A DNA stretch of 64,000 nucleotides from Chitinophagaceae bacterium (lineage in GTDB: Bacteria > Bacteroidota > Bacteroidia > Chitinophagales > Chitinophagaceae). Positions 8,305 through 15,424 of this stretch are shown here, one piece after another (the stretch's first letter is position 1; each line of letters opens with the position of its first letter). The position numbers were made by a program, and so were the translations under genes. Below the pieces are notes generated by a model. It made no database searches. It worked only from the letters and a program-made list of their open reading frames with translations, and was not told the DNA's origin. The stretch lies in assembly GCA_019638615.1 (NCBI GenBank), contig JAHBTL010000006.1:1-64000 (forward strand), given 5' to 3'.

Positions 8305-9522
8305 TTATACCGATACATTTTTCCTGCTGGATATAACCAGGGCTACTGCACTACCCAGTAACAATACTGCTGCGCCGAACAACATCTGGTTAATATATAA
8401 CACCGGCGTGTAGGTAAAGGCCGCTACACCCTGAATGCCTAAAAAGAGCTCATTCAGCACCACACCTGCCAGAAAAGACAACGCTGCAACCCGTGTATAT
8501 TTGGAAGGCAGCAGCCATTCCTTTGAAAATATAAACCCTATGATAAACAAACTGTACACACCCAGCAGCACCAGGTGCAGGTAAGCAATCACAATAGGGC
8601 GAATGCCAAATACCAGTTGGCTGAGGGATGGTATTACGGATATGGTTTGCAGCAAAAACTTAACGGTAACAGCAAATGCAGCCGCATAAAAGAAAATATT
8701 TATCCAGTGGGCAAATTTTCCCAGGTTCCGGTTCCTGAGAAAAGTATACACTTTTATTACCAGTACAATCCAAATTATTAACTGCAACACCGAAGCCGCT
8801 ACTGTAATAAAATACAACCAGGCAGGCAGCTTTGCCCAAAGAATGGATAAAAAGAACGTAGGAATAACCGTAGCGGCAAAAACATTAAAATATTTCTTTA
8901 ACGAAGGAAAATTTGCAGGAACATGCGCTGCCACGAGCGCCATTGCAGCAAAGAAAAACCAGCCGTTGTACTGAAAATGCAGGTAATAGTAAACCGATCC
9001 CAGGTAAAAATCGAGCTGTATATTTTTGCTCATCATCATATAGGCCAATGAAAATGGGCCGGCGGAAGAAAGTACATTCAGGCACAACGCTGCTATAGCC
9101 CAGGGCTTTGAACGATGATGAGCTGGTAAACGTTTTGCATCGGTTACAAAATACCATGTAAACAGGATGGCAATAACAATTGAAACCGTGGAAAAGGAAA
9201 TGGATACAGCTTTATACCCCTGCAGGGTAAACGCTATCAGCATGCCAAAAGCAGAAAATAGATTGAGGCTTATAAGAACATTGTATTTCTTTCGTTGCCG
9301 CTCAGATAAAAAAGGGAACAACAGCAATGCCAGCCCGGCGTACAATACATGGCTGATCCACCCGCTGAATGCAAAATGCGAATGCGCATGCAATAAATTC
9401 CGCTGATCAAAAAAAGGGAAATCAAATGCAATTTTGTAGCGCATCATGGTGCCATACAGCGCCACGATCACCAGGCTTATTAAAGCCCAACGAAACCATT
9501 GATTAAAATTTTCTGCCTTCAT
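8305..9522 (-). CDS. Heme-copper-oxidase-like polytopic membrane protein, unknown function
   Basis: A 405-residue protein of about 11-12 transmembrane helices. Conserved-looking histidines sit in helices: H45, H47, H49, H58 (LLHAHSHFAFSGWISH), YYYLHFQYNGWFFF, and YLHLVLLGVYSLFI near the end. This arrangement recalls the heme and active-site helices of NorB-type heme-copper oxidases, but the protein is shorter and the classical signatures are not intact, so I do not call it an NO reductase. It starts 5 bp behind a Crp/Fnr regulator and is surely co-transcribed with it. Neighbouring nos and globin genes point to nitric oxide or low-oxygen metabolism (inference). Confidence 0.6.
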   Translation of the reverse strand: MKAENFNQWFRWALISLVIVALYGTMMRYKIAFDFPFFDQRNLLHAHSHFAFSGWISHVLYAGLALLLFPFLSERQRKKYNVLISLNLFSAFGMLIAFTLQGYKAVSISFSTVSIVIAILFTWYFVTDAKRLPAHHRSKPWAIAALCLNVLSSAGPFSLAYMMMSKNIQLDFYLGSVYYYLHFQYNGWFFFAAMALVAAHVPANFPSLKKYFNVFAATVIPTFFLSILWAKLPAWLYFITVAASVLQLIIWIVLVIKVYTFLRNRNLGKFAHWINIFFYAAAFAVTVKFLLQTISVIPSLSQLVFGIRPIVIAYLHLVLLGVYSLFIIGFIFSKEWLLPSKYTRVAALSFLAGVVLNELFLGIQGVAAFTYTPVLYINQMLFGAAVLLLGSAVALVISSRKNVSV

Positions 9523-9527
9523 CCGTG

Positions 9528-10118
9528 TTAGTAATATAGTTTGTGGTCAACAATTTTTACTATACCCTGGTCCTTCATCCGCATCAATGTACGGATAACC
9601 GTTTCAACACGAAGTCCTGTAAAATCGGCTATTTGCTGCCGGGTATAAGAAACCGGCTGCATCCGGCTATCTGTGCATGCTGGTTTATTTTTTCTCAAAA
9701 ACTGTGTGATTTTATTTTCAGGCGTTTGCTGCACCCATATTTGGGCTGAAACTGCTTTATTGTATATGCGTTCGGCAAACGTATTAAGCAGTTTGTTAAC
9801 CAATTCGGGGTAATCATTCAGTATTTCCTGAAAATTCTGCCTCCTGATCTTTACGATAGTGCTCTCCGTATTTGTTTGCGCAGTGCTTGGGTACGCCCTG
9901 TTCAGCAACAACGGAGGTTCGCCAAAACTTTGTCCTGTTTTAAAGATGCCCTGCAATAATTCCTTCCCCTCGTCATTTGAAGAAAACAATTTTACCTCGC
10001 CGGATATTACCTGGTAATAATAAAGCGGCATCGTACCCTCATGGAATATGACAGCGCTCTTTTCGAACCTCCGGGCGATTCCGCCATAAGTTATCAGTAT
10101 ATCGTAATCTATGAGCAT
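9528..10118 (-). CDS. Crp/Fnr family transcriptional regulator
   Basis: A cyclic-nucleotide-binding-type beta-barrel (ARRFEKSAVIFHEGTMP...SGEVKLFSSNDEGKELL) followed by a long dimerisation helix and a C-terminal winged helix (TRQQIADFTGLRVETVIRTL). There is no N-terminal Fe-S cysteine cluster as in Fnr. I use the ATG at 10118 (196 aa), which puts the barrel at the N-terminus as in relatives; another ATG at 10193 would add 25 residues without domain character and would lie in an inverted repeat. It leads the operon with the heme-copper-like membrane protein. Likely senses NO or redox state for this locus, by analogy with NnrR/DNR (inference). Confidence 0.85.
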   Translation of the reverse strand: MLIDYDILITYGGIARRFEKSAVIFHEGTMPLYYYQVISGEVKLFSSNDEGKELLQGIFKTGQSFGEPPLLLNRAYPSTAQTNTESTIVKIRRQNFQEILNDYPELVNKLLNTFAERIYNKAVSAQIWVQQTPENKITQFLRKNKPACTDSRMQPVSYTRQQIADFTGLRVETVIRTLMRMKDQGIVKIVDHKLYY

Positions 10119-10171
10119 GCAGTATTGGTAATGATTATGGCTGTTTATTGAGAAGGAGCTTATATGCGAAA

Positions 10172-10220
10172 CACAATCCATTCTCCATAACATTCAGGAA
10201 TAACCGAACAATGGATTGTG
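10172..10220 (-). promoter_or_regulatory. 11-bp inverted repeat upstream of the Crp/Fnr gene
   Basis: CACAATCCATT (10172-10182) and AATGGATTGTG (10210-10220) are exact reverse complements with a 27-nt spacer. They flank the upstream ATG at 10193 and lie 54-102 bp before the preferred start. This may be a pair of half-sites for autoregulation or a leader hairpin. Confidence 0.4.
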
Positions 10221-10286
10221 CCGATGATAACAAGTTAAAAACAATTTTCAATATTTTATAATAACAGCCATCATTCTTTCTCCCGT

Positions 10287-10682
10287 TTACAACAAGGGAG
10301 TCGATGAGTTGTTCCTGTAATACTCAATTTTAGAAAGAAACATAGCGGCCATCTTATCTCCGCGCCATTTGGCTTCATCGGCTTTTGGCCCCTCAAAGAA
10401 TCGATCCACCGTTTCATGCCAAAGCCCCAGCCATGTATCAAAATGTTTCTGCTCCACGGGCAGCCGCGCATGAGGAGGAAAAGGGCTGCCATAATAAGTA
10501 TGTTCTTCCAGCAATACCGTTTGCCAAAAACGATACATCTTTTCCAGGTGCTGCGGCCAACGGTCTTTAATCACTCCATCAAAGATGGGTCCCAGTAATA
10601 AATCTGCCCTCACTTTCTCATAAAAGGTGTTTACAAGCAATTGTATATCCTCTATATGCTTCACATCAGTTTTACCATTCAT
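10287..10682 (-). CDS. Group III truncated hemoglobin, second copy
   Basis: A 131-residue globin with the same group III landmarks as the copy at 7296: IQLLVNTFYEKVRAD, FWQTVLLEEHTYYGSPF and the proximal histidine H80 in KHFDTWLGLW. It starts at an ATG at 10682. Probably binds O2/NO; likely supports NO tolerance next to N2O reduction. It is transcribed towards the Crp/Fnr operon but about 100 bp separate them, so it may have its own promoter. Confidence 0.88.
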   Translation of the reverse strand: MNGKTDVKHIEDIQLLVNTFYEKVRADLLLGPIFDGVIKDRWPQHLEKMYRFWQTVLLEEHTYYGSPFPPHARLPVEQKHFDTWLGLWHETVDRFFEGPKADEAKWRGDKMAAMFLSKIEYYRNNSSTPLL

Positions 10683-10899
10683 AAACCAATACCTTATTTT
10701 TCAAAAAAAACCTTCTCCCAAGCCGGGAAAGCCCGGTAGCGGTGTCGCTTTTTATTGAAATACGAAGGTATGAATATAATCATAAATAAAAGACGAAACA
10801 GTCCTTTATTTTACGCCGACAAAGCCAGGTTACCCGACAGTTGTTCCCATTCAATAAAGCCGCTCCTTCATTGTTTGAAACCTTTCATATGATCCTGAT

Positions 10900-12102
10900 T
10901 TACGCCAAAGGGAATGGATCTTTAAAATAAATGCCTTTCTCCATTTCAATACACTCTTCCCCTGTGCAGAGGCAGGCTTCGAGTTCATTGTAGATTATCT
11001 TTTTATTGAGGTGCTGCCCGATAATTACAATTTCATTGTAACGGTCCCCAAATCTTTTGTCCCATTTTTTCTCGATTAAATCCCTGTTATCTATAAATGC
11101 CTGGTAGCGGATACGCTCTTTAAAAGGCATACTGCACCACCACACTCCTGCTTTTTCGGCGCGCAGGCTGCCGCCAGCCTGGCTCCAGTTTACAGCCTCA
11201 TCCGGCCGGGATGCCAACCAGAACAAGCCTTTGCTCCTGATGATATTGGAGTGCCATTTTGTATGGAGGTAATTCCAGAAACGCTCCGGGTGAAACGGAC
11301 GCCTGCTGCGAAAAACAAAACTGCTGATACCATATTGTTCGGTTTCAGGGGTATGCACAGGTTTGTTCAGTTCCTGTATCCAGCCTGCGCTTTCACTGGT
11401 TTTCTCAAAATCAAACAAGCCGGTATTAAGAATATCACCCGGAGCTACTGTTCCAAAATTGCATTCAACAATGCGGGCGCCGGCATTCAGCTTTCGGATA
11501 ATGGCCTTTAGCATTGACAGCTCCTCTTTACTGACCAGGTCAGTTTTATTGACCACGATCACGTTGGCAAATTCAACCTGGTCATTCATCAGGTTTACAA
11601 GGGTGCGGTTATCTCCATCCATATTGGTTATCTGCCTGCTTTGCAGCGTATCATCGCTGCCATAATCTTTCAGAAAATTGAATGCATCCACTACGGTAAC
11701 AAGCGTATCCAGCCTGGAAAATCTTGTAAGATCAATCCCGAGCTGCTCGTCTGCATATGAAAATGTTTGCGCTACCGGTAACGGTTCACTAATGCCGGTG
11801 CTTTCTACCAGCAGGTAATCAAACCTGTTCTCCCGCGCCAGCTTTTCCACTTCCAGCAACAAATCTTCCCGCAGTGTGCAGCAGATACAACCATTGCTCA
11901 TTTCTACCAGCTTCTCCTCTGTACGGCTAAGTGTTTGTTCATTTTCCACAAGACGTGCGTCAATATTGACTTCGCTCATATCATTAACAATGACGGCCAC
12001 CCGAAGATTTTCCTTATTATGCAATATATGATTGAGCAAAGTTGTTTTACCTGCCCCTAAAAAACCGCTTAAAACCGTAACAGGCAAAAGATTCCTGGTC
12101 AT
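10900..12102 (-). CDS. COG0523 (CobW-type) GTPase, probable zinc metallochaperone
   Basis: A 400-residue G3E-family GTPase: Walker A GFLGAGKT (13-20), the metal-binding CICC motif (72-75), a NKTD base-recognition motif, and a C-terminal CobW_C domain ([20 protein letters not shown]). Extra cysteines close to the C-terminus ([10 protein letters not shown]) may also bind metal. Relatives (YciC/ZigA/ZagA type) hand zinc to client enzymes when zinc is scarce and are typically Zur-controlled. The start is the ATG at 12102, directly before the Walker A domain; an upstream GTG/other start would overlap the neighbour. Last gene of an operon headed by a palindromic operator at 12980-13010. Confidence 0.88.
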   Translation of the reverse strand: MTRNLLPVTVLSGFLGAGKTTLLNHILHNKENLRVAVIVNDMSEVNIDARLVENEQTLSRTEEKLVEMSNGCICCTLREDLLLEVEKLARENRFDYLLVESTGISEPLPVAQTFSYADEQLGIDLTRFSRLDTLVTVVDAFNFLKDYGSDDTLQSRQITNMDGDNRTLVNLMNDQVEFANVIVVNKTDLVSKEELSMLKAIIRKLNAGARIVECNFGTVAPGDILNTGLFDFEKTSESAGWIQELNKPVHTPETEQYGISSFVFRSRRPFHPERFWNYLHTKWHSNIIRSKGLFWLASRPDEAVNWSQAGGSLRAEKAGVWWCSMPFKERIRYQAFIDNRDLIEKKWDKRFGDRYNEIVIIGQHLNKKIIYNELEACLCTGEECIEMEKGIYFKDPFPLA

Positions 12103-12160
12103 AGCTGTAATACTATTTATTGATTGAAAAATAAGTTTGCTTATAAATAAGTAAGGGTGA

Positions 12161-12298
12161 TCAGCGTATAATGCCAAACTTAACAGCGCCCGGGGTAAAC
12201 TGCTTTACGATGGCATCATGATTTTTATGACAACCGCAACTGCCCAACCCCGAAACAGCCACAAAAGCTAAAAATGCCAGGAAGATCTTTTTATTCAT
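12161..12298 (-). CDS. Small lipoprotein, 45 aa, with Cys/His cluster
   Basis: A tiny open frame, ATG at 12298, stop TGA at 12161. It encodes a lysine-start signal peptide ([12 protein letters not shown]...), a lipobox (GLGSC, Cys20) and immediately after it CGCHKNHD, a dense Cys/His metal-ligand cluster, then a short tail. The start overlaps the end of the upstream 77-aa gene by 8 bp (ATGAATAA), so translation is probably coupled. It lies between that gene and the COG0523 GTPase. The family is not known to me. A periplasmic metal-binding lipopeptide is the natural reading (inference). Confidence 0.6.
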   Translation of the reverse strand: MNKKIFLAFLAFVAVSGLGSCGCHKNHDAIVKQFTPGAVKFGIIR

Positions 12299-12524
12299 CA
12301 TAATTAGAATTGTTAACTGCATGCTTTTCCTGAAGAGCGCAGGTAAACCAACCTATCACCTGCTGCCGGTACTGCTCTCCATAGCATTTTACAAATTCAA
12401 TAGTGTGCCTGTTTGTATCGTCAGACAAGCTGCGGATCCTCTCCGCGATAAATGTTGATGAAAGGTGTAAACCGCAACGCCTGGTAATACAATCCTTCCA
12501 GTCTGGAAAATTTTCCGGTACCAT
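12291..12524 (-). CDS. Hypothetical protein, 77 aa, four cysteines
   Basis: A short, soluble, mostly helical protein without signal peptide. Cysteines at 12, 17, 47 and 62 (DCITRRC, KCYGE, FTCALQ) and two or three histidines could bind a metal. I do not recognise the family. Its ATG overlaps the merC-like stop by one base and its end overlaps the small lipoprotein start by eight, so it is an integral part of the operon and is likely real despite its size. Function in metal handling is inferred from the neighbours only. Confidence 0.6.
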   Translation of the reverse strand: MVPENFPDWKDCITRRCGLHLSSTFIAERIRSLSDDTNRHTIEFVKCYGEQYRQQVIGWFTCALQEKHAVNNSNYDE

Positions 12525-12955
12525 TACAATGATTTTAAATCGTGGGAATGATCACTGTCATGAGTGCAACATCTCCTCCTGTACACCCAGTTAGCCGTAT
12601 GCGCTGTCAGGATGCAAACTATTCCGGCCGTTTTACATATAGCTTCAGAAGCAATCCGGTTAAAGCCCGCTATATTTCCGGCGATCATGGCAATCATGCC
12701 TGCCACAAATACTCCCATTGGCCACAACCTGCGATGATGGCTTTTGTACCCGCCTGTATACAGCGCGGCAATACCGGCTAACATTGATATGATCAATGTA
12801 GCAGTTTCGATAGCCGGGTTTTCCAGCATCTCCATCCCAAGCAATGGAAGCGTTGTAACGAGTAAAGGAAGCAATAAACAATGCACCGCACAAAACAGTG
12901 ACGCCCCCACTCCTATCATATCCCATTTTGTACTGTACGAAATTTTATCCTGCAT
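12524..12955 (-). CDS. MerC domain membrane protein
   Basis: A 143-residue protein with four predicted membrane helices. The MerC motif CAVHCLLLP (C22, H25, C26) lies in the first helix, and the cytoplasmic tail ends in CCTHDSDHSHD, another metal-binding cluster. MerC proteins transport mercury in mer operons, but in Bacteroidota MerC-domain proteins are common beside COG0523 chaperones, where zinc or another divalent metal is more plausible. The ATG at 12955 is used; an in-frame TTG at 12976 would start within the predicted -7 box. First gene of the operon. Confidence 0.8.
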   Translation of the reverse strand: MQDKISYSTKWDMIGVGASLFCAVHCLLLPLLVTTLPLLGMEMLENPAIETATLIISMLAGIAALYTGGYKSHHRRLWPMGVFVAGMIAMIAGNIAGFNRIASEAICKTAGIVCILTAHTANWVYRRRCCTHDSDHSHDLKSL

Positions 12956-12973
12956 ATAAAAACTTAATTTCAA

Positions 12974-13010
12974 CAAAGTTAATTATTTGCAACAATGTTG
13001 CAAATAATTA
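12974..13010 (-). promoter_or_regulatory. merC-operon promoter with embedded Zur-like operator
   Basis: On the minus strand a -33 TTTG (13001-13004) and a -7 TAACTTTG (12974-12981) are 19 bp apart, a good Bacteroidota promoter. The spacer is filled by a perfect palindrome with 15-bp arms and a one-base centre (12980-12994, 12996-13010); its core is TTGCAAC-AAT-GTTGCAA (12987-13003). A repressor bound here would block polymerase. Fur-family palindromes of this kind control zinc genes, and the downstream genes fit Zur. No Zur gene lies in the window, so the regulator is inferred. Confidence 0.7.
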
Positions 13011-13133
13011 TTTACATTTTAATTCAATTTTTCTGAGTCCTCCGGGTATCGCATGCTTGTTATAAACTTCCCGCCTCTTTGCCGGGAAACTGAGTCTGGA
13101 AGTACCGGCGCAACAAAATATTATCTCCCGGTC

Positions 13134-13580
13134 TTACCGGCCAATTTCTTCTGCATTTTCCAGCACATAGTAAAACTCCCTGATATCGGTAGCGTTGAGC
13201 CTGAGCGTTCCCCTGAATTTCCTGAACTGATCAATGCGGTATTTTTTGTTGGGTGTTTTAAGCCTGACTGTCATTACTGATGCCGGCCCTGCATTTCCGC
13301 AAAAGAAGCAGGATGCATACGGATTGGCTGAAAGCGCAATGAATTTTCCTTCTTTATCTACCGGTACTATGTATCCTTTTACTTCAACGGTTGTTTTGTT
13401 CAATGCCTGCAACACAGGAGGAAATTTTGGAAACAGGATATTTCCCTGCACTTCCGGGAGATATTTTTTTTCAAAATCTATATTCTCCAGATCCCGCCAG
13501 TCTATATACGTGCTGTTCTGTTGCGCCTCGCAAAACAGGCACATACAAAACAGTATACAGCACAGTATTTTTTTACGCAT
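13134..13580 (-). CDS. DUF3299-like secreted protein
   Basis: A 148-residue protein with a signal peptide (MRKKILCCILFCMCLFCEAQ). The segment VEVKGYIVPVDKEGKFIAL...ASCFFCGNAGPASVMTVRL matches the layout of DUF3299 proteins (a GY/F-V-V-P-L strand, then a cysteine-containing turn, then a V-x-V strand). DUF3299 proteins accompany FtsX/LolD-type ABC systems in proteobacterial zinc loci such as Vibrio zrg. The start overlaps the end of the FtsX-like permease by 8 bp. CxxC (FFC) residues could bind zinc. Last gene of the nine-gene operon. Confidence 0.7.
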   Translation of the reverse strand: MRKKILCCILFCMCLFCEAQQNSTYIDWRDLENIDFEKKYLPEVQGNILFPKFPPVLQALNKTTVEVKGYIVPVDKEGKFIALSANPYASCFFCGNAGPASVMTVRLKTPNKKYRIDQFRKFRGTLRLNATDIREFYYVLENAEEIGR

Positions 13581-14802
13581 TGGCTAAAGTTTTAGAAATG
13601 TTCAATCGATATGCTTTTACAGAAGGAATAAGAGCCGCGGTTATACCAATTAAAATTGTTCCTGTCAGCAACAGGAACTGGTCTTTATTCCACAGGTTAT
13701 TTGTGATCAGCGTAAAGCTGTATTCATCCGCAGCTTTTTCATTTAACCAGTACATACCGGTAATGCCAAGCAGCATGCCGCCGGCAAAGCCTGCCAGGCA
13801 CAACAATATTGCTTCTGATACTACCAAAGTAAATAATTTCATCCTGCTGCAACCCAGGCTGCGGATAAGCGCCAGTTCGTATTTTTTTTCTGACAGCCGG
13901 CTGTAAAGAGCAATAAATATGCTTAGTCCTGCCACCAGCAATAAGGTAGCTGCCACAGCTTTTACAGAATCCATCCCTATACCCAGCAGGCCTAAAAGCC
14001 TGTTTATTTCAAGGGTTGGAGAGGCTGATTGCATATTTGTGCTTTCATTAATGAACCGGGGTAAGCTGAACATTGCCTGCGGAGACCTGAACGTAAGGAG
14101 CAAAGCAGTTATTTGTTTACCTGTGGTCTTATCTTCATCATGCCCTTCTTCGTGTTGCTCATGCTCTGCATGTTCATGACGTTCACTATGCACCCTTTCT
14201 ACGGATTCAACCGGGGTAAGAATAAGATTATCCAGCACACTGCCTGTAGGGTTCAGTATACCTTTCACTACATACTTAAAATGTTCATGATCATCATCTG
14301 AATCTTTACTTAAACCATGCGTGCCTGTAAATGAACTGCCGATCTTTAACTCCTTCTTCTTTGCTACATTACTTCCTGCAACCACTTCCATGGGATTTGA
14401 AAACATGCTTCCCCGGGAAAAGCTGCTGTTATACTTCAGCAAATAGGTTGAATCGGTTCCCACGATCCGGAAGCCATCATAATTGTCTCCGTAAGCAAGC
14501 GGTGTTACCTGCTCTATCATCGGGTTAGTTAATAGTTTCTCCGCTTCTTCTTTGCTGATGTTCCCCGTGGGCGCATCCAGGTGATAAACCGCAGACAATA
14601 CCAGTTGCAACGGGCTGCCTTTTGCTCCTACCACCAGGTCAATATTTTTAAGATCCCTGTTGAATTTATCTTCTACCTGCTTGTTAACCGCGAGCAAAAG
14701 TGATATGATGCCTACACCGGTGCTCAGCAAAATCATACTTAGCAGGGTAGATCCCCAATGGTGCAAAAGATTCCGAAGAATGAGTTTAGCCAACATAAAC
14801 AT
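13573..14802 (-). CDS. FtsX/MacB-like ABC permease with histidine-rich periplasmic loop
   Basis: A 409-residue type VII ABC permease: one N-terminal helix (about 17-38), a large periplasmic MacB-PCD-like domain, and three C-terminal helices ending at about 395. The periplasmic part contains an exceptional histidine cluster (residues 205, 209, 211, 214, 217 and 221, within HSERHEHAEHEQHEEGHDED) plus DDHEH at 171-174. Such loops bind Zn2+ and are found in zinc transporters. With the adjacent LolD-like ATPase this resembles ZrgB/ZrgC of Vibrio. The stop overlaps the DUF3299 gene start. Either ATG at 14802 or at 14796 could be the start. Confidence 0.82.
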   Translation of the reverse strand: MFMLAKLILRNLLHHWGSTLLSMILLSTGVGIISLLLAVNKQVEDKFNRDLKNIDLVVGAKGSPLQLVLSAVYHLDAPTGNISKEEAEKLLTNPMIEQVTPLAYGDNYDGFRIVGTDSTYLLKYNSSFSRGSMFSNPMEVVAGSNVAKKKELKIGSSFTGTHGLSKDSDDDHEHFKYVVKGILNPTGSVLDNLILTPVESVERVHSERHEHAEHEQHEEGHDEDKTTGKQITALLLTFRSPQAMFSLPRFINESTNMQSASPTLEINRLLGLLGIGMDSVKAVAATLLLVAGLSIFIALYSRLSEKKYELALIRSLGCSRMKLFTLVVSEAILLCLAGFAGGMLLGITGMYWLNEKAADEYSFTLITNNLWNKDQFLLLTGTILIGITAALIPSVKAYRLNISKTLANA

Positions 14803-15421
14803 GTTCCTTATATTCTAAAAAATCTTTCACCCGCTGATCATGCGTAACGATCACCAGTGCTACTCCGTTTTGCCGGGAGTGGGTCATCAGTAATTCCGTT
14901 ACCGTCCGGGCATTATTATCGTCAAGACTGCTGGTAGGTTCATCAGCCAGCAGCAATGCAGGTTTACTGATCAGCGCCCTTGCGATAGACACCCTTTGTT
15001 TTTCGCCCGCGCTTAACGAAGATGGCAACCGGTACAACTGATCGTTAATACCTAATTCAACAGCCAGTTTCTCTATTTCACTCTGAGGGATATGATCGCC
15101 GCTGAAATAAGGAGCAAGTGCAATATTGTCCCTTATATTTAAAGCGCTCATAAAATGAGGATGCTGGTACACCACCGAAATATACTGTCCCCTGAATTTA
15201 TCCAACACCGGCCCCGACAGCGAAGTCATGTACTGTCCGTTTATCTTTATCAGGCCCTGATCCGGTTTTAACAGACCTGCCAACAGGTGCAGCAAGGTTG
15301 TTTTGCCACTGCCCGATTGTCCCGTGATCAACAAAGGTTTTTCTACGGAACAAAACAGCGGCGGATATTTAAACGTTTTACCGTTCTTATAACTAAATGT
15401 TAGTGCAGATGTATGCAGCAT
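14786..15421 (-). CDS. LolD/MacB-like ABC transporter ATP-binding protein
   Basis: A 211-residue ATPase with Walker A GQSGSGKTT (34-42), signature LSAGEKQR and Walker B LLLADEPTSSLDD, typical of the LolD/MacB/ZrgC class. It overlaps the FtsX-like permease gene by 17 bp and starts 3 bp after the alkaline phosphatase stop, so it is in the same transcript. It powers the His-rich permease; this class drives periplasmic conformational work or extraction more than classical uptake. Confidence 0.88.
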   Translation of the reverse strand: MLHTSALTFSYKNGKTFKYPPLFCSVEKPLLITGQSGSGKTTLLHLLAGLLKPDQGLIKINGQYMTSLSGPVLDKFRGQYISVVYQHPHFMSALNIRDNIALAPYFSGDHIPQSEIEKLAVELGINDQLYRLPSSLSAGEKQRVSIARALISKPALLLADEPTSSLDDNNARTVTELLMTHSRQNGVALVIVTHDQRVKDFLEYKEHVYVG

Positions 15422-15424
15422 GAT

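Noticed and set aside
8305-9522. Naming the membrane protein NnrS or NorB
   Set aside because: NnrS-specific motifs and the full NorB heme/FeB histidine signatures are not visible; only a general resemblance remains.
10723-10736. CCGGG-AAAG-CCCGG as terminator of the COG0523 operon
   Set aside because: The stem is short and the T-run on the minus strand begins only 12 nt behind it.
12102-12177. Upstream start of the COG0523 gene at 12177
   Set aside because: It would overlap the small lipoprotein gene and add 25 residues before the [20 protein letters not shown] start that matches the family.
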